DNA of 64,000 bases. It comes from Paenibacillus pabuli NBRC 13638. Lineage in GTDB: Bacteria; Bacillota; Bacilli; Paenibacillales; Paenibacillaceae. The position numbers were made by a program, and so were the translations under genes. Below are positions 9,651 to 17,036 of the stretch, in pieces (the first letter of the stretch is position 1; every line of letters begins with the position of its first letter). The notes beneath the pieces are model-generated. The model worked only from the letters and a program-made list of their open reading frames with translations, was not told the DNA's origin and searched no databases. The stretch lies in contig NZ_BCNM01000001.1 in assembly GCF_001514495.1 (NCBI RefSeq), forward strand, positions 848,438-912,437, in the 5' to 3' direction.

Positions 9651-11627
9651 TTAAAAAGATTTTGTTTTGAATTGTTTCAATAGTTGATCGTATATATCCA
9701 TTTCATTTAATTTCTCTTTTTTGAGTTGCTCTTCTCTTACATTATCTAATAACTCGTTTTGTCGATGGGCTTCTTCCAACACTTTAATTTGTTCTTTGGG
9801 CGAATTAGAAGGTTCATATTTACTTACTTCATGAACTTGTGTAATTTTATTTGTCATATTCCTTGATTTTTTTGTACGCATGAGATAGTCAGTGTAAACG
9901 AAAATAGGATCATCCCAAGTAGTGTAGTGGAGTAGTTTTCTTTGAACTAGAGAGTTAATGGCCTTTCTAGTTTGTAGAGAATGAGCTGTAAGTGACCATC
10001 GGCCGGCTACTGTTAAATAACCAAATTCACTTCCATCTGGAAGAAAAGCCTTTAACGTTCGAATGTCATCCACGTTTACATGTAGCACAAGTTCTGTGTT
10101 TAACAAGTAAGCTGAGTTAGCAAGCCTTTCACTTCGATACTCAGCGCCCTCAAACTGGATGTACGGCTTCTTACCGGATTTCAAAGAGCCTCTTACAGTT
10201 CGTTTTTGAGTAGTCTGCATAAAAAGCAACTCCGATCGTTTGGCTTCTTCAAGACGTCTCGGCATTATTCCAGTTGTCGTCATTCTTTTTTCCAAAAGCT
10301 CGAGAGGTGTTTGGTGATAAATTCCACCATGAGGAGTGCCATTGTAGTTAGAAATCAGTACATCAATCAGTTGTTTTAAATGATCATAGGTAATGTTTAG
10401 GCGAAGAGCCTTCTGCTCAGGATTGTTTCTTCGTGGATCATTTGGCCCGCTACCCGTAGTATTTGGTAGACGATGAAATCCGTTTTCCTCCAGTGTTTTG
10501 AAGAATCTTTCAATGATGCCCCTTCTCATTGGTAGTGCTACAGGCCCTAAATTAATAGAACAACCAATTAAGTTGTCCAGTCGATCTTTTACCATTTTGG
10601 CATAATGTGATTTAGCATTATCTAAACAAATCACATCCCAAACTGCCCAGGTTAGTTCAGGAAACTTTTCTGAAGGGAATCCACCAACAGATTGATACGA
10701 TAAACCAGGTATTGTCAGATCTAGCTGCTTATGTGGCATAACTGAATTACGAACGCAGTGCATGACATCACTGGCGCTATATTCTTTACTCAAACTTATG
10801 GAGTATCCCAGAATGTTACGAGTAGCCACGTCAATAATTGTTAGAATCCAAAAACGCTCCAGAAGCTTAGTTACCAGATCTCCATCAGGTGTAGTCAAAT
10901 CTACTGCATAAAAACCATCGATACGATGAGCATCAAACTGAACTTCTTGGAATGGGAATAACTTTGAAATATGGTTTTGTGTTTCCTCTCCCACATGTCT
11001 TGCTTTTTGCATTGCATCATTGCCATGTCGAGCGACGGATCTCCTGAAATTCTGTAGAGCTAATTGCTTAAGGTAACGTTGTACTGCTTTATATCCCATC
11101 CATTCTGTATTAAGGGGATAATCTGAGTAAGTTACTCCTTTTGACCGACATTCTTCTATAAATCGTTTGTGGACGTGCTTTACTTTCATTACTGGCTCCA
11201 AGGAGCGATTCTTTCTTCCCAGATATAAATCTTCGATTAGTTCCTTAATATCAGGATACATATCAAGAAATCGATTAAATTCACCTGTTTTTCTATTGTT
11301 ATTTTGATTTTTATTAAATACGTTAAGTTGGTACACTTTTACGTTTTTCTGTGGAATTAATCCCCGAAACCCTAAAACGACACCATCTCGATCATACTGC
11401 ATGCAACGTTGAACTAACCTTCTCAAGTTTCGAGGAGAAACTCCAGTCGATTCTTGGATTTCCTCTAATCTATCTCTACTAAAGTACATATAAACGGCTT
11501 TTTTACGCTGAATGTAATTCGTACGCATCGGCTCCTTAATTGAACTTTCATCTACACTGAGCCAATGTACAGGATTAATTTGTTCCTGCTCTAATCCAGT
11601 TTTTTCATAGATACGTGCTCTACTCAT
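9651..11627 (-). CDS. tnsB: TnsB-type DDE transposase
   Basis: The protein has 658 residues from the ATG at 11627, chosen because GGAGGT lies 8 bases upstream and the ATGAGTAG overlap with the end of tnsA is a typical coupled junction. An earlier in-frame ATG at 11669 would extend it by 14 residues. An N-terminal HTH region is followed by an rve/RNase H-fold integrase domain, with likely catalytic residues D232 (QFDAHRIDG), D336 (CLDNAKSH) and E373 (RGIIERFF). A C-terminal barrel of the Mu type follows near 470-560 (PYIQFEGAEYRSERLANSAY). TnsB makes the 3'-end cuts and strand transfer; the C-terminal tail normally contacts TnsC. Confidence 0.93.
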   Translation of the reverse strand: MSRARIYEKTGLEQEQINPVHWLSVDESSIKEPMRTNYIQRKKAVYMYFSRDRLEEIQESTGVSPRNLRRLVQRCMQYDRDGVVLGFRGLIPQKNVKVYQLNVFNKNQNNNRKTGEFNRFLDMYPDIKELIEDLYLGRKNRSLEPVMKVKHVHKRFIEECRSKGVTYSDYPLNTEWMGYKAVQRYLKQLALQNFRRSVARHGNDAMQKARHVGEETQNHISKLFPFQEVQFDAHRIDGFYAVDLTTPDGDLVTKLLERFWILTIIDVATRNILGYSISLSKEYSASDVMHCVRNSVMPHKQLDLTIPGLSYQSVGGFPSEKFPELTWAVWDVICLDNAKSHYAKMVKDRLDNLIGCSINLGPVALPMRRGIIERFFKTLEENGFHRLPNTTGSGPNDPRRNNPEQKALRLNITYDHLKQLIDVLISNYNGTPHGGIYHQTPLELLEKRMTTTGIMPRRLEEAKRSELLFMQTTQKRTVRGSLKSGKKPYIQFEGAEYRSERLANSAYLLNTELVLHVNVDDIRTLKAFLPDGSEFGYLTVAGRWSLTAHSLQTRKAINSLVQRKLLHYTTWDDPIFVYTDYLMRTKKSRNMTNKITQVHEVSKYEPSNSPKEQIKVLEEAHRQNELLDNVREEQLKKEKLNEMDIYDQLLKQFKTKSF

Positions 11628-12306
11628 TTTTACATACCTCCATTTGGCTTCCCCAAATTTGGTTTTCAATGTCTACTGTGAGATTGCCCGTGTAATATAA
11701 CCACTTGAGTGCCAAATTTACATCTTCTGCTTTAAAACAAGATATCTCTTTGATGATTTCTTGAATCTTCTTGTTACGCACCGTTATACGAGCCAATACA
11801 TCTGAGATACAAGCGGGCATTTCACTATTCAGAACTGCAGTGACAATGGATTTTCTGTTTTCTATTGAATGCCGCCCCCTTCTAATGGTTTTCTCAGTAC
11901 GAACTTCATAGGCTTTGTGATTTAATCTGCACCATTCTTGTTGTGCCTCAATCTGACGTTTGGTTCGATCGTATTTAGGATGATTTGATGTGAGTTCTTT
12001 CTCATATTTGACTTCCACAAAGGTTTCCTTACCATCCTGATTCAAAGTCCACATATCAAATATGCTTGTACGTAATTGCCCCTTTAAAACATATGATATT
12101 TTCAAAGGTTGCTCACAATACGTTAGAACGTCCGGATTTGTTTCCACAGTAAGCCAGTGATCAAACTCCAAATCACTGTATAGCTCAATATTGCGTTTAT
12201 TTACTTTGTTTCCACGTGAAGTCCAATAATTATTTCCATATTTCTTACTTCTTAAAATCTTGATAGGATGATACTTAATGCCTTGATTTTTCTCCACAAA
12301 GAACAT
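11620..12306 (-). CDS. tnsA: TnsA-type endonuclease
   Basis: The protein has 228 residues. The N-terminal PD-(D/E)xK nuclease fold shows E47 (SDLEFDHW), D84 (SIFDMW) and E98-V-K100 (FVEVKY), matching the TnsA catalytic order. The later part matches the TnsA C-terminal winged-helix region that contacts TnsB and TnsC. TnsA cuts the 5' ends of the element so that it moves by cut-and-paste. It is the first gene of the operon; GAAGGG precedes the ATG. Upstream, a 19-bp palindrome at 12318-12336 lies between this gene and the divergent XRE regulator, a likely control point for transposition. Confidence 0.9.
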   Translation of the reverse strand: MFFVEKNQGIKYHPIKILRSKKYGNNYWTSRGNKVNKRNIELYSDLEFDHWLTVETNPDVLTYCEQPLKISYVLKGQLRTSIFDMWTLNQDGKETFVEVKYEKELTSNHPKYDRTKRQIEAQQEWCRLNHKAYEVRTEKTIRRGRHSIENRKSIVTAVLNSEMPACISDVLARITVRNKKIQEIIKEISCFKAEDVNLALKWLYYTGNLTVDIENQIWGSQMEVCKNE

Positions 12307-12317
12307 CCCTTCATAAT

Positions 12318-12336
12318 TTGTTTAAGTTATAAACAA
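12318..12336. promoter_or_regulatory. Palindromic operator candidate between tnsA and the XRE gene
   Basis: TTGTTTA and TAAACAA form perfect arms around AGTTA. The same TTGTTT/AAACAA half recurs upstream of the second XRE gene (14260-14270) and of the 15519 gene (15562-15587), suggesting a shared regulator within the element. Confidence 0.5.
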
Positions 12337-12425
12337 AAAAAAGCTTTTTTATACCCTCTATGTATAACTAGTGCCTATCTATGAACATACTAAGAAGTAA
12401 TAGAATTATAGATGGAGGGGTTCAA

Positions 12426-12668
12426 ATGTCAGAAGAACAGTTCTATAAGTGGCTAGGAGAATGTCTAAGAGATCTTCGGAAATCGAAAAAGCAAACACAA
12501 GAAGAGATTTGTCAGAGTTACCCTCTTGCCCGCTCTTCCCTAGCCAACATTGAGCGAGGTAGGCATATGATTAGTGCATATAACTTATATTTGCTACTTC
12601 ATATTCTAGAAATTCCTCTGGAATCTTTATTTAATAATCTATCGTATGAAGGAAGAAATAAATCATAA
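12426..12668 (+). CDS. Small XRE-family repressor-like protein
   Basis: The protein has 80 residues from the ATG at 12426, which is preceded by GGAGGGG; an earlier in-frame ATG at 12381 lacks a ribosome site. The whole protein is one Cro/CI-type helix-turn-helix: the recognition part reads QEEICQSYPLARSSLANIERG, split by the usual turn, and a LEIPLESLFN tail resembles the SinR/Xre group. It is divergent from tnsA and directly upstream of the recombinase-like gene, with 52 bases between them. It most likely represses the tns operon and its own promoter through the palindrome at 12318-12336; this is inferred from position only. Confidence 0.85.
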   Translation: MSEEQFYKWLGECLRDLRKSKKQTQEEICQSYPLARSSLANIERGRHMISAYNLYLLLHILEIPLESLFNNLSYEGRNKS

Positions 12669-12720
12669 ATGTATAAATAAAGAGTGAAATGGGAACACAG
12701 CCAGAAAAAGAATAAAGGAT

Positions 12721-13770
12721 GTGTTTCAGGTAATGAAGGTACAAGAATTTCGTGATTTAGAAAAACTATCAGACATAGCAAATGAGCTGCCTAAGGTAGT
12801 TACTAACTTTATTGAGCAGAAGCTAGATGAGAACGTCTCGCCTTCAAGTCTATTAGAATACTCAAGGGATTTTCGTATATTCTTTAGTTGGATCAGACCA
12901 AAGCTTTGGCCATACGTTGCGTCTGAAAGTGAGCTGAAATTAGAGTTGTTTAATGATATTAAACGTGAGCATGTGGAACAATTTGTTAACCATCTATATG
13001 TTTCAAGAAATTTGCAATATAGCTCTATGTTGCGTAGGTTTAACGCATTACGTTCATTATTTAGCTTTATACATCTCGAGTTTGAGATCAAGGGGGTTCC
13101 AGTTTTACGCCGTAATTGGTTTGCTACATTTACAATGAAGAGGCCCAAAGGTCCAATGGAAGTCGCTCGTCAGATGCAAAACAAAGTTTTAAGATTTAAT
13201 GAGATCTATCAATTTGTTCAATTCGTTCAGGAAGGAGTTTCTGAGCAGAATAACCTCCAAGCTCAGCGGTTCTATATTCAAAATCGAGCCAGAGATGTGA
13301 GTATTATTACATTACTTTTGGAATCCGGCTTAATTGTAAGTGATTTAGTTAATATGGACATAAATGATTTAAATCTGATCGATAACTATATCCTAATCAC
13401 GAGACAACAAGCCAAAGTCAGAATGAGACATAAAGTTATGTTTGGAGAAAAAGCTAAACAATACCTTATTGAATACATGAATACTAGAACGAAATTTTAT
13501 AATCCTCAAAATGAGGAAGAAGCATTCTTTTTAGCTAAGAGCAATGGTGAAGTACACGGGAAACGAATTTCTAAAAGGACTATTCAAGTTTTTGTTAAAA
13601 AGTATGCTTCAAAATTCGGTGCCTCTGAAGTGACTACTAGGCATCTTACCCATTCTTTTCGTCTACAGTATGCTGAAAAAAATACTGTGAGAAACACAAA
13701 GCAGCAATTGGCTCAACGTAATATTGAAGCAGTGGAGAAGTATTTAATTTTGTCTAGTATTATCAAATGA
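12721..13770 (+). CDS. Tyrosine-recombinase-like protein with degenerate active site (TnsF-like candidate)
   Basis: The protein has 349 residues from GTG 12721; an ATG at 12733 is the alternative start. An N-terminal SAM-like core-binding domain (about 25-125) is followed by a phage-integrase catalytic fold (about 155-349). The catalytic set is broken. The first arginine position (GLRxSEL in active enzymes) is isoleucine 205 in SGLIVSDL. The HxLR box is RHLTHSF at 307-313, so the first His is Arg and the Arg is Thr. The LGH box is LAQR. Only Y341 remains. A homologue with an inactivated recombinase domain, TnsF of Tn6022-like Tn7 elements, is reported to act as a target selector for comM. The location inside a tns element supports the same class of role here. 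Orthology itself is untested. Confidence 0.75.
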   Translation: MFQVMKVQEFRDLEKLSDIANELPKVVTNFIEQKLDENVSPSSLLEYSRDFRIFFSWIRPKLWPYVASESELKLELFNDIKREHVEQFVNHLYVSRNLQYSSMLRRFNALRSLFSFIHLEFEIKGVPVLRRNWFATFTMKRPKGPMEVARQMQNKVLRFNEIYQFVQFVQEGVSEQNNLQAQRFYIQNRARDVSIITLLLESGLIVSDLVNMDINDLNLIDNYILITRQQAKVRMRHKVMFGEKAKQYLIEYMNTRTKFYNPQNEEEAFFLAKSNGEVHGKRISKRTIQVFVKKYASKFGASEVTTRHLTHSFRLQYAEKNTVRNTKQQLAQRNIEAVEKYLILSSIIK

Positions 13771-13786
13771 CCATCATTACAAGGTG

Positions 13787-13819
13787 GCCTTATCTAAGCC
13801 AGATAAGGCTCTTTTGGTT
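13787..13819 (+). terminator. Terminator after the recombinase-like gene
   Basis: GCCTTATCT pairs with AGATAAGGC over a 5-base loop, followed by TCTTTTGGTTTTT. Confidence 0.75.
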
Positions 13820-13834
13820 TTTCAAATAAAGCTC

Positions 13835-14161
13835 CTAGTTGATCTGTTCAGTTGTGTTTTTCTTCAGTTCCTTTAACTGATTTAATTTCTTATGATAGTG
13901 TTCTACTTCTTTCAAATTCAAATCTCTAACATTAACCCATGTGGCTAGACTTACCTCCTGGTGTTTTAAAGAAATAATAATTATGGCTTCATGATAGTTT
14001 TGTAAGTAAATAACCGGTATCTTCCACTCTCCTTCCACTCTCGCTAATACAAACCATTTCTTTTTTATCACTGCACGGTTCGTGTACATTCTGTCGTTAA
14101 ACAAAATTCCTTGCGCTGTTATGGTAGCAATTCCAACATCTGCTTTTAGGTGATTTGTCAT
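13835..14161 (-). CDS. Small protein resembling a stand-alone Mu/TnsB transposase C-terminal barrel
   Basis: The protein has 108 residues from the ATG at 14161, which follows AAAGGAGGTGG; the longer reading back to 14263 lacks a ribosome site. Residues about 8-55 (ATITAQGILFNDRMYTNRA, then VLARVEGEWKIPVIYL) follow the beta-strand pattern of the Mu-transposase C-terminal barrel: G-I-x-F near an aromatic Y, then a basic strand and a V-x-Y strand. A charged helix rich in Lys and Glu closes the protein. It is not a 3' fragment of tnsB, which is intact nearby and differs in sequence. It is divergent from the second XRE gene. It may bind end repeats or TnsC. The family call is by eye and only moderately sure. 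Confidence 0.5.
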   Translation of the reverse strand: MTNHLKADVGIATITAQGILFNDRMYTNRAVIKKKWFVLARVEGEWKIPVIYLQNYHEAIIIISLKHQEVSLATWVNVRDLNLKEVEHYHKKLNQLKELKKNTTEQIN

Positions 14162-14259
14162 CCCATCCACCTCCTTTATCATGTATGCCCAAACAAATTG
14201 ATATATAAACGTATCATTATAATTAAATAATCTATATACATTAATGTATCGAAGGTTTC

Positions 14260-14270
14260 CCATTGTTTAG
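14260..14270. promoter_or_regulatory. Half-operator upstream of the second XRE gene
   Basis: CCATTGTTTAG lies 20 bases before the XRE start. It matches the arm CCATTGTT / AAACAATGG found at 15562-15587 and partly the palindrome at 12318-12336. Confidence 0.4.
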
Positions 14271-14290
14271 ACTGAATTAGAGGTGTGGCA

Positions 14291-14632
14291 ATGAACGAAC
14301 CTGTTTTAAGATTAGTAGGACAGCGTGTTCGCGAATTACGGAAAAAACAAGGATATTCGCAGGAAGAATTAGGCGAAATGGCTGGTTTTCACTTCTCCTA
14401 CATCGGGGGCGTTGAACGTGCCGAGAAAAATATTACCTTGTTAAATCTCCAGAAAATTGCGGATGCTCTTCAAGTCAATGTCCATGAACTTTTTTATTAC
14501 AGCAAGTATGTTAAGACTGGAAAAAGTGATAAAGAGAAATTGCTAAACGAAGTCAATGAGAAGCTTTGGCCTATGAAATCTTCCGATCTAAAAAAGGTTA
14601 ACCTGCTCTTATCTGAATTTTTTGATAGTTAA
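14291..14632 (+). CDS. XRE-family transcriptional regulator
   Basis: The protein has 113 residues from the ATG at 14291, with AGAGGTG just upstream; an in-frame GTG at 14285 is less well placed. Residues about 5-62 are a classic helix-turn-helix (VRELRKKQGYSQEELGEMAG, then FHFSYIGGVERAEKNITLLNL). A roughly 45-residue tail (KEKLLNEVNEKLWPM onward) probably dimerises. It sits head-to-head with the Mu-C-like gene and ends at a strong bidirectional terminator shared with the convergent 14680 gene. The half-operator 14260-14270 in its own leader suggests autoregulation and possible control of the 15519 promoter; this is inference. Confidence 0.9.
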   Translation: MNEPVLRLVGQRVRELRKKQGYSQEELGEMAGFHFSYIGGVERAEKNITLLNLQKIADALQVNVHELFYYSKYVKTGKSDKEKLLNEVNEKLWPMKSSDLKKVNLLLSEFFDS

Positions 14633-14640
14633 GACAAGAA

Positions 14641-14670
14641 AGGCCGATGTCATAGACATCGGCCTTCTTT
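14641..14670. terminator. Bidirectional terminator
   Basis: AGGCCGATGTC pairs perfectly with GACATCGGCCT over ATA, followed by TCTTTG on the plus strand and with an A-rich flank on the other side. It separates two convergent genes. Confidence 0.85.
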
Positions 14671-14679
14671 GTTTCAAAT

Positions 14680-15519
14680 TTATATTTCCCATGCTGCTTC
14701 ACTTTGTAAGTTAATCCAAGAGTATCTATTATTCTGCTGAACTAATCCCTCCATCATATTTCGCTCACTTTTTAATGTTAAAAGCAAATATTTCGTTTGG
14801 ATGTTCTCCACCTGTAGATGCTTATACACTTGTGACAATGAAAAGTATCCTCTAGCTGCATATAATCTTACTTGATCCATATTAATCTTTCCGCTTCGTT
14901 GTAGCAGCTTCCCCCCTCCCATTTTATATGCAGCATCGGTATCAATGTTTGGATCTGGAATTACTACACTTAGCTTCCCTACAGGTAAGGTTACTTTGTG
15001 CTGATTCGTGCTCAACATCTCCTTACATGCCAGATTACGAATAGATTCCCAGTGTTCAACAAAGTTAGAGTAGATCCTTTTATAATGCTTCCATTGGTCT
15101 AAGAGGTCATATATATTTTTGTTGGTTACATACTTTCTGTATACACTGTGTTCCTCTTCATTGTAGCCACCATTTCCTCTAATTGGAGTAAATCTTAAAT
15201 ATTCGTTGCCAACCGTACAGAATTCTTGAAGCGATAATTTCTCTGTCTCATTTAATTGTTTTAATTTAATCCGGACCACTTTAGACAGAACTCCATGATT
15301 CTCTAATAAGTCGAACAATTTTGGATTTTTCATATCATAGTGTTTATTTGCAATGAATTTTCCAACAACGCCATGCTCTGTCCATTCAAGTCGTTGAAGT
15401 CCCAGGGATGATTGATATTCACCAATGACTTGTCTCAGCAATTGTATTTTTGCACCTGTTGAGTTCATTTGCTCATAGTTTGATGATTGAACAAATTGAA
15501 TGATTTTCTCTATACTCAC
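14680..15519 (-). CDS. Hypothetical protein of the transposon accessory region
   Basis: The protein has 279 residues from a GTG at 15519 preceded by AAAGGAG. I do not recognise the family. It looks soluble, with no signal peptide or membrane segment. Visible features are an NGGYNEEEHSVYRKY segment, a possible positively charged middle (KHYKRIY) and an LPVGKLSVVIPDP stretch. The leader carries the richest copy of the shared operator (15562-15587), so it is likely controlled by one of the XRE regulators of the element. It lies between the regulatory genes and the cargo, which suggests a role tied to the element, for instance in targeting or control, rather than a passenger function. That is inference only. 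Confidence 0.65.
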   Translation of the reverse strand: MSIEKIIQFVQSSNYEQMNSTGAKIQLLRQVIGEYQSSLGLQRLEWTEHGVVGKFIANKHYDMKNPKLFDLLENHGVLSKVVRIKLKQLNETEKLSLQEFCTVGNEYLRFTPIRGNGGYNEEEHSVYRKYVTNKNIYDLLDQWKHYKRIYSNFVEHWESIRNLACKEMLSTNQHKVTLPVGKLSVVIPDPNIDTDAAYKMGGGKLLQRSGKINMDQVRLYAARGYFSLSQVYKHLQVENIQTKYLLLTLKSERNMMEGLVQQNNRYSWINLQSEAAWEI

Positions 15520-15561
15520 TAATCTATTCTCCTTTGTGATCAGATTAGTGAGTGGTATTGA

Positions 15562-15587
15562 CCATTGTTATTTGTTTTAAACAATGG
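15562..15587. promoter_or_regulatory. Operator-like inverted repeats upstream of the 15519 gene
   Basis: CCATTGTT (15562-15569 region) and AAACAATGG (15579-15587) are inverted relative to each other. Nested within is TTGTTT-T-AAACAA at 15572-15584. It is the fullest copy of a motif shared with 12318-12336 and 14260-14270. Confidence 0.5.
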
Positions 15588-15704
15588 ATATTTTGAAAAA
15601 ACAATGAAAGTATTATTTTTATGTTTAAAGAACCTCCCCTTAAAATAAGAGGAGGTTCCAGGAATTTAGATTTAATTAATAGGTGTACGTACTTTGTTCT
15701 TTAA

Positions 15705-15791
15705 TTAATGACTAAGTAATCTATACAACAGAAACGTTACCCAAAAAATCCAACACCATTTAATCAGCTTCTCCGTACTACGTTTCATCAT
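15705..15791 (-). CDS. 28-residue hydrophobic peptide
   Basis: A short open frame starts ATGATGAAACGT, with AGGAG 7 bases upstream, and ends TAA. The product begins MMKRSTEKLIKW and continues with a single membrane-length segment rich in W, F and L (CWIFWVTFLLYRLL), then SH. A basic N-terminus followed by one hydrophobic helix resembles small membrane peptides, including type I toxins, but no antisense RNA was identified. A strong sigma-A-type promoter lies 45 bases upstream, with a palindrome across its -35 box, which argues that the reading frame is used. Confidence 0.5.
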   Translation of the reverse strand: MMKRSTEKLIKWCWIFWVTFLLYRLLSH

Positions 15792-15835
15792 TAAACGACT
15801 CCTGTAATCCTGGGAGCACTTACACCTATATATGC

Positions 15836-15866
15836 ATTATAATTAGAAACTTGGTTGATTACAACC
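15836..15866 (-). promoter_or_regulatory. Sigma-A promoter with palindrome over the -35 box
   Basis: On the minus strand TTGTAA (15864-15859) and TATAAT (15841-15836) are 17 bases apart. GGTTGTAATCAACC (15866-15853) is an inverted repeat (GGTTG/CAACC) covering the -35 box, suggesting repression. It drives the 28-residue peptide at 15791. Confidence 0.6.
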
Positions 15867-15989
15867 TATCCTGTGGCTAGATATCGCCTTTTGACATATA
15901 ATCCATCTTCTCTATGTAATTCTTCTAACATAGTAATTAGAAACTTGTACTTAAATATTTCGTAAAAGAAAGTACAAGGAGGTGATAAT

Positions 15990-16148
15990 ATGTCAAAGCC
16001 ATTAAAGTCAGGTAATTCGGCCCCAAAAACAGGAGATTATAAAGTTCTTGGTCCGAGAGGTGGTACGATTAAAACCGGTGTTACTGTAAAGCAAGGTGAT
16101 ACGCTTCCACCAACCCCAAAGAAAAACCAAACATACAAAAAACAATAG
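15990..16148 (+). CDS. YjzC-like small protein
   Basis: The frame encodes 52 residues and starts at the ATG after a near-perfect AAGGAGGTGATA. The product, beginning MSKPLKSGNSAPKTGDY, has the layout of the Bacillus YjzC family: an SG-x-xAPKTGxY box, a G-P-R-G-G turn, then an xxV-x-x-GDTLPPTP segment and a basic end. The function of YjzC proteins is unknown; they are small and soluble. A hairpin terminator follows within 6 bases, so it is a single-gene unit. The carriage of a YjzC-type gene inside transposon cargo is unusual; it could also be chromosomal sequence if the boundary of the element is misjudged. Confidence 0.75.
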   Translation: MSKPLKSGNSAPKTGDYKVLGPRGGTIKTGVTVKQGDTLPPTPKKNQTYKKQ

Positions 16149-16153
16149 TAATG

Positions 16154-16174
16154 AGAGGGCTATGCCCTCTTTTA
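16154..16174 (+). terminator. Terminator of the YjzC-like gene
   Basis: GAGGGC pairs with GCCCTC over TAT, followed by TTTTATT. Confidence 0.8.
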
Positions 16175-16195
16175 TTATAAGAAGAATAATTAATT

Positions 16196-16915
16196 TTAGT
16201 AATAGTATTTTAAAAGAACATTCTCTTTAGGGTAGTAAATAAAGAAGGAATCATTTATCTTTTCGAGCTTTCTAGATTCAGATAATACGTGTCTTTCACT
16301 GTCTAGCATATAATGAAAATGTAGTGTTTCTAATTCATTGGACGGATCAGCTATTACTTTTATTTTAAGTTTTTTAGACTCCTTCTTGTTGAAATATTTA
16401 AATAACTTAGGATAAATATCTAAAGTAAACGCTATGTAGGTAACAAGTACAGAGAGTACTAAAAAAGAAACGATATAATTGCTAAGGAGTTTGTATAATG
16501 CATCCATATTCAATGTTTTAATTACTTGAAAAGGCATAAAGATAACTGAAATGAAGTTAATAAAGACGAACACATTTAAAACCTTACTATGAAAACCTTT
16601 GAACATGAAACGAATTAAGTAAATGGTTATTATCAAACCACTAATCAAAAAAATAAAAACCGTAGCATAGAATATGAAATAGGCAGTAAAAGTGCTAAGT
16701 TCAACTATGAATATCGGTATTAGGAGTAAAACGACTAACACGAAAGATGTTAGAATATGTTCTAAAAACTTTTCCCATAGACTTATATTTATAACCTCCA
16801 TAGTATAATCAATTATTGTTTTGTTGAATGTTTTTATGAAAGTTTTAATAAATAAAAAAAATACAGTCATAATTGATACGATGGTTGGAATACCACTTTC
16901 AAAGAATGAATTCAT
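16196..16915 (-). CDS. Hypothetical multi-pass membrane protein
   Basis: The protein has 239 residues from the ATG at 16915, preceded by TAAGGAG; the frame is open further upstream but without a ribosome site. The first 155 residues contain about four to five membrane segments (for example IVSIMTVFFLFIKTFIKTF, then ILTSFVLVVLLLIPIFIVEL), followed by a basic (KKESKKLKIK) cytosolic tail of about 70 residues ending in an aromatic-rich KYYY. I do not recognise the family. It lies downstream of the two-gene Shedu-ATPase unit but in a separate position (121-base gap), with its own ribosome site. A membrane effector role in the cargo is conceivable but not supported by any motif. Confidence 0.65.
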   Translation of the reverse strand: MNSFFESGIPTIVSIMTVFFLFIKTFIKTFNKTIIDYTMEVINISLWEKFLEHILTSFVLVVLLLIPIFIVELSTFTAYFIFYATVFIFLISGLIITIYLIRFMFKGFHSKVLNVFVFINFISVIFMPFQVIKTLNMDALYKLLSNYIVSFLVLSVLVTYIAFTLDIYPKLFKYFNKKESKKLKIKVIADPSNELETLHFHYMLDSERHVLSESRKLEKINDSFFIYYPKENVLLKYYY

Positions 16916-17036
16916 TATAATGCTCCTTACACTATGAAAATATATTACCATTTTGTAGGCGGTGCTTGAATTAAATAAGAAGTCGCAAAAATACGACTTC
17001 AAGCTGCAGACTAAAATCAAATATCGTGATTAAATT

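Noticed and set aside
9651..12306. CRISPR-associated transposon
   Set aside because: No CRISPR repeats and no Cas proteins are present; the tns genes are of the classic tnsABC-tniQ type.
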